A DNA stretch of 5,156 nt from Dehalococcoidia bacterium (lineage in GTDB: Bacteria > Chloroflexota > Dehalococcoidia > JAUYDP01), in assembly GCA_030691805.1 (NCBI GenBank), contig JAUYDP010000219.1, positions 1 through 5,156 of the forward strand. The letters are read 5' to 3'. The position numbers and the translations under genes were made by a program. The notes beneath the pieces were generated by a model. The model did no database searches, had not been told where the DNA came from, and saw nothing but the letters and a program-made list of their open reading frames with translations. Positions 1 through 4,199 of this stretch are shown here, one piece after another; the first letter of the stretch is position 1, and the number at the start of each line of letters is the position of its first letter.

Positions 1-16
1 GCGAGGCATGCCTCGC
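1..16. repeat. 16-bp perfect palindrome, family A copy 1
   Basis: The sequence GCGAGGCATGCCTCGC is its own reverse complement and recurs exactly at 125-140. This copy lies at the window edge, so any longer stem to its left cannot be seen. Two identical 16-mers within 140 bases are not expected by chance. The element resembles the short dispersed hairpins scattered through many Chloroflexota genomes, but that family link is recalled and was not checked. Confidence 0.8.
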
Positions 17-123
17 CCCACTGGTTGGGGTTGTCCCTCTTGCGGTTTCTTTGGCGCGCGGCCTCATCTACTGATGGTGAGCGCCAAGCAAATGGGTTCT
101 TGCGCGTGCATTGGGGACGGACT

Positions 124-141
124 GGCGAGGCATGCCTCGCC
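124..141. repeat. 18-bp perfect palindrome, family A copy 2
   Basis: This is the 16-bp palindrome of positions 1-16 with one more paired base on each side (G124 and C141). It lies in the untranslated leader of the nucleotidyltransferase gene. If that gene were started at the upstream ATG at 111, the repeat would be translated as part of an unconserved-looking N-terminus, which argues for the later start at 192. It could fold in RNA as a 7-bp stem with a CATG loop, or act as a DNA palindrome. There is no T-run to make it an intrinsic terminator. Confidence 0.8.
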
Positions 142-191
142 ACTACAGGGGCCGCGAGGCGGCGGACAAGTGGCCCGTCTTAGGCGATGAA

Positions 192-743
192 ATGGCAGTG
201 AGCGAAGAGTTGGCGGTCCTCCAGGAGGTGGCGCGTCGTCTGGAGAAGGCGGGGCTGCCCCATATGGTCACGGGATCGTTAGCCGTTAGCTTCTACGGCA
301 AGCCTCGGATGACCAGGGGTATAGATATTGTGTTGGTGGTCGGAACAGACGACGCTGAAAAGATCCACGAGTTGTTTTCCGAGGATTTTTATATGGACCA
401 AGATGCCGTTAGAGAAGCGATCGTACGTCGCAGCCTGTTTATCATAATACATTATGCCTCTGTAATAAAAATAGACTTCATAGTACGCAAAGATGAGACT
501 TACCGGCTTGAGGAGTTCCAACGAAGACGCCACGTTGTTATGGAAGGGGTAGAACTTTCCATCGTAGCACCTGAAGACCTGATACTCTCCAAGCTAGTTT
601 GGGCAAAAGAGAGCCACTCAGAGTTACACTTGAGGGACGTGAGCAACGTCTTGTTCAGTTGCTCGGATTTGGACAAAACATATATAGAGCAGTGGGCCAA
701 ACGCCTTAGCGTTGAAAGCCTGTACAAGCAGGTCTTGGGATGA
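192..743 (+). CDS. MNT/AbiEii-like nucleotidyltransferase-fold protein, DxD motif altered
   Basis: The 183-residue product has the layout of small Pol-beta-fold nucleotidyltransferases (AbiEii/DUF6036-type). The N-terminal motif is visible: V-T-G-S at 26-29, then A31, G36, P38-R39, T41 and I-D at 44-45. A second strand with Asp95 (IKIDFIV) follows, and then the family-typical C-terminal stretch APEDLILSKLVW (126-137) with R148-D149. In relatives the motif reads T-x-D-I-D; here it is T-R-G-I-D, so the first metal-binding Asp is Gly43 (codon GGT, one base from GAT). The protein may be a weak or inactive enzyme. Start 192 was chosen because an ATG at 111 would add 27 residues encoded partly by the palindrome at 124-141; no strong Shine-Dalgarno is visible at either. 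The stop overlaps the next start (ATGA), so the two genes are probably translationally coupled. Bases 361-480 are about 39% GC by hand count, against about 60% in a sample of the kinase gene, hinting at transfer. The fold is fairly sure; the function is unknown, with a toxin-antitoxin or defence role possible. Confidence 0.72.
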   Translation: MAVSEELAVLQEVARRLEKAGLPHMVTGSLAVSFYGKPRMTRGIDIVLVVGTDDAEKIHELFSEDFYMDQDAVREAIVRRSLFIIIHYASVIKIDFIVRKDETYRLEEFQRRRHVVMEGVELSIVAPEDLILSKLVWAKESHSELHLRDVSNVLFSCSDLDKTYIEQWAKRLSVESLYKQVLG

Positions 744-991
744 ACGATACCAGTCCAGAAATGGAGCGACGGTTCGAAGAGATGCTTATGGCCCGCTCCA
801 GAGAGGAGCGCCTGAAGATGGCCTTTAGTATGTATGAGACCGCCCGTCGCCTCGTGCTGGCTTCGCTCCGTGAGCAAAACCCGGAGGCTACCCCTGCTGC
901 CCTGCGCAGGGGCCTCTTCCTCCGTTTCTATGGCGATGATTTCAGCCAAGAGGAGACCGAGCGTATCCTGGCGGCCTTGGATAAAACGTAG
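740..991 (+). CDS. Small helical protein coupled to the nucleotidyltransferase (unnamed family)
   Basis: The 83-residue protein is highly charged and predicted by eye to be nearly all helical, with no signal peptide, membrane segment or metal-binding motif. Two stretches look conserved in kind: REERLKMAFSMYETARRLVLASL (about residues 21-43) and a GLFLRFYGDDF core (about 58-68) followed by E-E-T-E-R-I. I recall similar small proteins of pattern 'ER...MF-TAR...ASL...LFLR-YG-DF' beside nucleotidyltransferase-like genes in several phyla, but I know no established name or function. The ATG overlaps the upstream TGA by four bases, a tight coupling typical of partner proteins. The TAG stop lies inside the left arm of the hairpin repeat at 988-1015. 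A role as binding partner or antitoxin of the upstream protein is inference. Confidence 0.68.
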   Translation: MNDTSPEMERRFEEMLMARSREERLKMAFSMYETARRLVLASLREQNPEATPAALRRGLFLRFYGDDFSQEETERILAALDKT

Positions 992-1015
992 GGGCGCACA
1001 GCAGTGCGCCCCTAC
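988..1015. repeat. Hairpin repeat, family B copy 1 (12-bp perfect stem)
   Basis: The left arm GTAGGGGCGCAC (988-999) and right arm GTGCGCCCCTAC (1004-1015) are perfect reverse complements around an AGCA loop. A near copy lies at 1153-1178, and both are followed by AGCAT. The stop codon of the small gene (989-991) is inside the left arm. The stem is very stable, but no U-run follows on either strand, so it is not a canonical intrinsic terminator. It may still protect or end the transcript. The shape suggests a dispersed REP-like or miniature element. Confidence 0.85.
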
Positions 1016-1219
1016 AGCATACTTAGTCCCTTACGACTGAAATCGTGCGCGGACCGCGCATGAATTCTTGGTCAACCGAGCGCAGCATTTTGGTTCCGGC
1101 TACGCCGGGTTAGGATAGGGGTAACTTGGACCGGAGGGCTGCAAACCCGAGGTAGGGGCGCACGGCTGTGCGCCCCTATAGCATGATTGGGTTAGGGGTA
1201 GCCTGAACCGGATCAGGTG
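992..1219. other. Palindrome-rich intergenic spacer, no gene seen
   Basis: This 228-bp gap lies between the convergent ends of the small gene and hsp20. No credible coding region is seen. Besides the two family B hairpins it holds TGCGCGG-A-CCGCGCA (1046-1060), CCGGC-TAC-GCCGG (1096-1108) and CCTGA-ACCGGA-TCAGG (1202-1217). It also holds a diverged direct repeat: the sequence starting GGGTTAGG and ending ACCGGA occurs at 1107-1135 and, with a small deletion, at 1189-1212. The mix suggests layered insertion or duplication of small palindromic elements at a site where transcripts from both sides end. Confidence 0.7.
1153..1178. repeat. Hairpin repeat, family B copy 2 (11-bp perfect stem)
   Basis: The left arm TAGGGGCGCAC (1153-1163) pairs perfectly with GTGCGCCCCTA (1168-1178) around a GGCT loop. 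G1152 and T1179 could add a G-U pair in RNA. The copy differs from 988-1015 only in its loop and outer base pair, so the arms are conserved and the loop is not. It lies 41 bp past the hsp20 stop on the minus strand and may serve that gene as a structural 3' end, although no T-run follows. Confidence 0.85.
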
Positions 1220-1663
1220 CTAGCGCGAAGTCGTGACCTTGATTTGCTTGGGCTTGACCTCTTCCGCCTTGGGAAGCGTGAGTGTCAGGACACCATGCTC
1301 GAACTTGGCTTCGGCCTTATCCGCCACCACCGGCATTACGATAGTCACCGAACGGCAGAAAGTCCCGTAACGGCGCTCCTGAAGGATGTAGTCCTCTTGC
1401 TTGACGGTCTGGTCGGCCTTGACCTCTCCCTTAATGGTCAGCAGGTCACCGGTAATAGTGATCTCCACGTCTTCCGGCTTGATGCCAGGCAGGGAAGCCG
1501 TAACCACCACCTCATTACCAGTTTCATGGATATCGAATGGCATAGCGCTCTCTTTGGCGAGAAAACGGGTGGTAGGTCGGATAAAGCTCTCCTGGAAGAG
1601 CCGGTCCATAGCATCCCTCAGGCTGACCATATCCTGGAACGGTTCCCAGCGTGTGATTGCCAT
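1220..1663 (-). CDS. hsp20: Hsp20 / alpha-crystallin small heat-shock protein
   Basis: The product is a 147-residue ATP-independent holdase chaperone of the cytoplasm that keeps unfolding proteins soluble for refolding by other chaperones. The N-terminal arm (WEPFQDMVSLRDAMDRLF, about 6-23) is typical of bacterial Hsp20. The alpha-crystallin domain runs from about Met41 to Pro131, with ASLPGIKPEDVEI at 56-68, ERRYGTFCRS at 96-105 and the signature G124-V-L-T-L-T-L-P. The short C-terminal tail carries the I-K-V (141-143) version of the I-x-I/V anchor that docks into neighbouring subunits for oligomer assembly. The length is normal for the family. The ATG at 1663 begins the conserved MAI-x-RW start; its Shine-Dalgarno is weak. 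The gene diverges from the histidine kinase gene and is preceded by a TATAAT box and an 11-bp-period operator array shared with htrA, so control by the adjacent response regulator is likely. No CIRCE element is seen. Confidence 0.96.
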   Translation of the reverse strand: MAITRWEPFQDMVSLRDAMDRLFQESFIRPTTRFLAKESAMPFDIHETGNEVVVTASLPGIKPEDVEITITGDLLTIKGEVKADQTVKQEDYILQERRYGTFCRSVTIVMPVVADKAEAKFEHGVLTLTLPKAEEVKPKQIKVTTSR

Positions 1664-1688
1664 TTCTGATGTCTTGCTTCAGTCTTCA

Positions 1689-1717
1689 TTTATATTATAG
1701 GAGGCTTGTGTTAGAAT
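1689..1717 (+). promoter_or_regulatory. Candidate promoter of the kinase-regulator operon
   Basis: TTTATA (1689-1694, 4 of 6 matches to the -35 consensus) is followed after 17 bp by TAGAAT (1712-1717, 5 of 6 matches to the -10). Transcription would start near 1724, leaving a leader of about 33 nt before the kinase ATG. The -10 coincides with the promoter-proximal half-site of the hsp20 operator, and the hsp20 -10 lies in its spacer, so the two divergent promoters physically overlap. Regulator binding here could repress its own operon while activating hsp20. Confidence 0.4.
1694..1699 (-). promoter_or_regulatory. -10 box of the hsp20 promoter
   Basis: Read on the minus strand this is a perfect TATAAT, 30 bp before the hsp20 start codon, giving a predicted leader of about 24 nt. 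The nearest candidate -35 at 18-bp spacing is GTGATT, a poor match to TTGACA. Instead, a TTCTAA half-site of the operator array ends 11 bp upstream of the -10. This arrangement, as in PhoB-type promoters, suggests that an activator substitutes for the -35 contact. Confidence 0.6.
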
Positions 1718-1749
1718 AATCACTGAGAAAAATTAGAATTAGGTTAGAG
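1711..1749 (-). promoter_or_regulatory. Response-regulator operator array upstream of hsp20 (four 11-bp-spaced half-sites)
   Basis: On the minus strand the half-sites are CTCTAA (1749-1744), TTCTAA (1738-1733), CTCAGT (1727-1722, degenerate) and TTCTAA (1716-1711), with starts exactly 11 bp apart. The same order, spacing and orientation occurs before htrA at 4094-4132. Tandem direct repeats with 11-bp period bind head-to-tail dimers of OmpR/PhoB-family regulators. A regulator of that family is encoded by the neighbouring operon, which makes it the natural ligand. Binding by that protein is inferred. Confidence 0.68.
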
Positions 1750-1756
1750 CGCCCCT

Positions 1757-3355
1757 ATGAAGTTAAAGGAGAAGGCATCCTCTGAGAGAGCCGAGGAGGG
1801 AGTGCCGGAGATCCAGGGGGTACTCCGTTCGGCCGTCTCCAACATAGTACGCGCGCTGGGCAGCTTTGCGGGAGTTGTAGCCCTACTTGACGAAGCCAAA
1901 GGGCAGCCCTTCCAGTTGGCCAGCTATGGCCTGAACAAGAAATCGCTGGCCCATATCGGCCAGCTTATTGACGAGGCCATCCCTCAATTGGAGGCTGGCG
2001 CCACTTCCTTGAAGGTACTAACAGGACTCAGCCGCCAGTTTCTTGTGGATAGTGCGGCCTCGGCCCTGGGCCGGTTCTATGTCGTGGCACTCCCGCTTAG
2101 AAACGAGGGCCGTCTTGCTGGACTTCTCTTTCTGTTTCACCCTTCTGAGAACCCCCATCTCATCACGGAGCACCCAGCCGTCTATAATATCATCCTGGAT
2201 GAGGTTGGGATCGTAATCCAGAATGCGCGCTTGGTCCAGAGGCTCATCGAGGAAAAGCGCTGGTTAGAGGCAGTTATACGACACAGCGCGGACGGGATAT
2301 TGATTGTAGACCAGGACCAACGTATTTTGGGGTTCAACCCTGCCCTGGAAAGAATGGTTGGGTGGAGGCCCGAAGAAGTAAAGGGCCGGCCGTGCCAGGA
2401 GTTCCTGATGGCGCGGGCTTCCAATGCGGGCGAGGATATTCTGCCGTTCCTTAAACCGGATGGTTTAACCGCTTCCGTGCCGGTCGAGGCGGTCATCTTG
2501 ACCAAGGATAACCGGCAGGTCAACGTAGAGGCCAATTACGCGGCTATTCAGGGCAGGCCTGGTGAAGTCTTGGGGGGCGTTATCGGCCTGCGTGATATCA
2601 CCGCCCGCAAGGAGGCCCAAGAGCTACAGTCCACCTTCCTGTCTGTGATTTCCCACGAGCTGCAAACTCCGATCGCTATTATTGAGGGTTACGCCGGTCT
2701 GCTGAGCGAGCAAGGACTGGAGCTTCCCAAGGACCAAGTGAAACAGAAGCTGGGTGTAATAAAAGAGGAAAGCAGGCTGCTGAGTAAGATGGTGGAGAAC
2801 CTGCTGTATGCCTCCCGTATCCAGGCTGGAGGCCTAGAGTTGCGCCGGGAGCCGGTTGACCTGCCGACTATGGTGCGCCGGTTGGCGCAGCGGATGGGTC
2901 ATATCAGCAAAGGGCACGCGATAGAGGTGGACTTTCCGTTAAGCTTCCCAACTGTAACGGCAGACTACGAGCGAGTGCAAGAGGTGCTGACCAACTTGAT
3001 AGACAACGCCATGAAGTATTCGCCTAAGGGGGGTGCGATCCGTTTGGAGGGAGAAGTGCGAAGCTCTGAGGTGGTGGTAAGCGTGGTGGACAGCGGACCT
3101 GGTATACCGGAGGTAGAGAGGGAGAAGGTCTTCGATCGGTTCTTCCGAAGGGATGGGGGTAAAGCGAATATAGCCAAGGGCACAGGGCTGGGTCTCTTCA
3201 TCTGCAAGGCCATTGTCGAAGCACATGGCGGAAGAATCTGGGTGGAGCCGGCTCTTGGCGCAGGGTCCCGTTTCCGCTTGACCTTGCCCAGATTGGAGCC
3301 GGCAGCCCTCCCGGCCATTGCGCCAAATATGTTCGTGGTAGGGACCAGGAAATGA
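1757..3355 (+). CDS. Soluble GAF-PAS sensor histidine kinase
   Basis: The 532-residue cytoplasmic kinase autophosphorylates on His and passes the phosphate to the response regulator encoded next to it. Residues about 20-160 look like a GAF domain (VVALPLRNEGRLAGLLFLF near 109-127). Residues about 163-285 are a PAS domain (SADGILIVDQDQRILGFNPA near 177-196). The HisKA helix carries the phospho-acceptor His300 in SHELQTP; the family more often has R where this has Q303. The HATPase domain is complete: N box N413-L-I-D-N417, G1 box DSGPGIP (445-451), F box FDRFFR (459-464) and G2 box GTGLGL (475-480). No transmembrane segment or signal peptide is present, so the signal is probably intracellular. 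The ATG at 1757 has no good Shine-Dalgarno; a GTG at 1802 has AGGAGG only 2 bp away, too close to be preferred. The stop overlaps the regulator start (ATGA). The ligand of the GAF and PAS domains is unknown. Confidence 0.93.
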   Translation: MKLKEKASSERAEEGVPEIQGVLRSAVSNIVRALGSFAGVVALLDEAKGQPFQLASYGLNKKSLAHIGQLIDEAIPQLEAGATSLKVLTGLSRQFLVDSAASALGRFYVVALPLRNEGRLAGLLFLFHPSENPHLITEHPAVYNIILDEVGIVIQNARLVQRLIEEKRWLEAVIRHSADGILIVDQDQRILGFNPALERMVGWRPEEVKGRPCQEFLMARASNAGEDILPFLKPDGLTASVPVEAVILTKDNRQVNVEANYAAIQGRPGEVLGGVIGLRDITARKEAQELQSTFLSVISHELQTPIAIIEGYAGLLSEQGLELPKDQVKQKLGVIKEESRLLSKMVENLLYASRIQAGGLELRREPVDLPTMVRRLAQRMGHISKGHAIEVDFPLSFPTVTADYERVQEVLTNLIDNAMKYSPKGGAIRLEGEVRSSEVVVSVVDSGPGIPEVEREKVFDRFFRRDGGKANIAKGTGLGLFICKAIVEAHGGRIWVEPALGAGSRFRLTLPRLEPAALPAIAPNMFVVGTRK

Positions 3356-4068
3356 GAGCATCGGTACTGGTGGTAGATGATGAACCGAGAATACTGGATA
3401 TTATACGACTGACCCTTGAGCGCGAGGGGTTCGACGTCTTCGAAGCCTTAGATGGCTACACAGCCCTGGAGAGAGCACGTCAGATTATCCCAGACATCGT
3501 GCTTCTGGACCTCATGTTGCCCGACATCGACGGCTATGAAGTGCTGAAGGAGATACGGTCCGTTTCCAACGTGCCCGTGATTATTTTAACCGTTAAAGCT
3601 GACGAAGCTGACAAGGTGAGAGGTCTGGAGCTAGGGGCCGATGACTATATCACTAAGCCTTTCGGGCACCGGGAGCTAGTGAGCCGCATCAAGGCGGTAT
3701 TGCGCCGGACTGAGGTGGGCGCTCCCTCTGGCAACGGCCAGATCCGCGTAGACGATAATCTAACTGTGGATTTTGACAAACGGGAGGTGCTGGTCCGCGG
3801 AGAGCGGGTTAAGCTTCGCCCAACTGAGTACCGGCTCCTTAATCATTTGATGAACAACTCCGGCAAGCTGCTCACCCATTACGCCCTACTGTCCAGGGTT
3901 TGGGGGCGAGAATACCGGGATGACACTCAACTCCTCCGACTGTACATAACGTATCTTCGACAAAAGATAGAGCCGGACCCTTCTCACCCCAAATACATCA
4001 TCAATGAGAGGGGGTTGGGCTACCGCTTTATGGAATTCACTCACCCAGACCGGACCAGGCATGGATGA
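3352..4068 (+). CDS. OmpR/PhoB-family response regulator
   Basis: The 238-residue transcription factor is the partner of the upstream kinase. The receiver domain (about 3-118) has every key residue: acidic pair Asp9-Asp10, phospho-acceptor Asp53 in LLDLMLPD, Thr80 and Lys102-Pro103. A linker (about 120-133) leads to a winged-helix DNA-binding domain (about 135-230), with LRPTEYRLLNHL, the recognition-helix region TQLLRLYITYLRQKIE, and the wing NERGLGYRF. The DDTQLLRLYITYLRQKIE stretch is closest in style to KdpE-type regulators, but no kdp genes are visible and the kinase lacks KdpD features, so I do not call it KdpE. Its start overlaps the kinase stop by four bases, implying co-translation. 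The family binds tandem direct repeats in an 11-bp register, and just such arrays lie upstream of hsp20 and htrA on either side of this operon. These are therefore its probable targets. Confidence 0.95.
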   Translation: MRASVLVVDDEPRILDIIRLTLEREGFDVFEALDGYTALERARQIIPDIVLLDLMLPDIDGYEVLKEIRSVSNVPVIILTVKADEADKVRGLELGADDYITKPFGHRELVSRIKAVLRRTEVGAPSGNGQIRVDDNLTVDFDKREVLVRGERVKLRPTEYRLLNHLMNNSGKLLTHYALLSRVWGREYRDDTQLLRLYITYLRQKIEPDPSHPKYIINERGLGYRFMEFTHPDRTRHG

Positions 4069-4093
4069 GCGCTGTGAATGGCACGAGAGCCGG

Positions 4094-4132
4094 CTCTAAT
4101 ATGATTCTAATATTTTTCAGGTATTGTTCTAA
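4094..4132 (+). promoter_or_regulatory. Response-regulator operator array upstream of htrA (four 11-bp-spaced half-sites)
   Basis: The half-sites are CTCTAA (4094-4099), TTCTAA (4105-4110), TTCAGG (4116-4121, degenerate) and TTCTAA (4127-4132), all 11 bp apart. Aligned without gaps to the hsp20 array, 32 of 40 positions from 4093 to 4132 are identical, including the shared TTTT tract and CAG between half-sites 2 and 4. GCCT at 4138-4141 is also shared. The gap between the regulator and protease genes holds nothing else that would explain such conservation. Confidence 0.68.
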
Positions 4133-4144
4133 TTGATGCCTGGC

Positions 4145-4150
4145 TATTCT
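4145..4150 (+). promoter_or_regulatory. Candidate -10 box of the htrA promoter
   Basis: TATTCT matches 4 of 6 bases of TATAAT and starts 12 bp after the last TTCTAA half-site, nearly the same geometry as the hsp20 promoter (11 bp). No recognisable -35 is present, as expected if the operator-bound regulator replaces it. The predicted leader is about 43 nt. Confidence 0.4.
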
Positions 4151-4182
4151 TAAATAAAGGGAGTGCCTGGCTCAAAGTGGCC

Positions 4183-4188
4183 GGAGGT
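4183..4188 (+). promoter_or_regulatory. Ribosome binding site of htrA
   Basis: GGAGGT is the strongest Shine-Dalgarno in the window and lies 11 bp before the ATG at 4200, a slightly long spacing. It fixes the start codon, which is followed at once by a lipoprotein signal peptide. Confidence 0.7.
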
Positions 4189-4199
4189 ATAAAGAAATA

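Noticed and set aside
8..190. Short 60-residue plus-strand reading frame rich in Gly, Arg and Cys
   Set aside because: It is made partly from the two palindromic repeats, looks like no known protein, and overlaps the leader of the nucleotidyltransferase gene. Its CPSCG motif alone is not enough.
111..191. N-terminal extension of the nucleotidyltransferase from the ATG at 111
   Set aside because: The added 27 residues run through the palindrome at 124-141 and precede the point where family-like sequence begins; the ATG at 192 is more plausible.
1217..1669. Long plus-strand reading frame opposite hsp20
   Set aside because: It is the antisense shadow of a clear Hsp20 gene and its translation has no recognisable domain.
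1699..1710. AGGAGG followed by TTG/GTG at 1706-1710, resembling a plus-strand translation start
   Set aside because: The frames hit stops at once (GTG-TTA-GAA-TAA). The motif is the reverse side of the hsp20 promoter region.
1664..1756. CIRCE/HrcA heat-shock operator before hsp20
   Set aside because: I looked for TTAGCACTC-N9-GAGTGCTAA and found no match; the direct TTCTAA array is the only strong signal.
1749..1757. GCGCCCCTA before the kinase start as a half copy of the family B hairpin
   Set aside because: Nine bases matching one arm, with no partner arm nearby, is too little to call a repeat remnant.
3352..4068. Calling the regulator KdpE
   Set aside because: The C-terminal helix resembles KdpE, but the kinase is not KdpD-like and no potassium transport genes are present. 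Gene context points to protein quality control.
4086..4117. Intrinsic terminator after the response regulator (AGAGCCGGCTCT then T-run)
   Set aside because: The palindrome at 4086-4097 gives only a 4-bp stem with a 4-base loop, and the T-run comes 16 bases later. The T-run is part of the conserved operator spacing. It may still overlap the operator by design.
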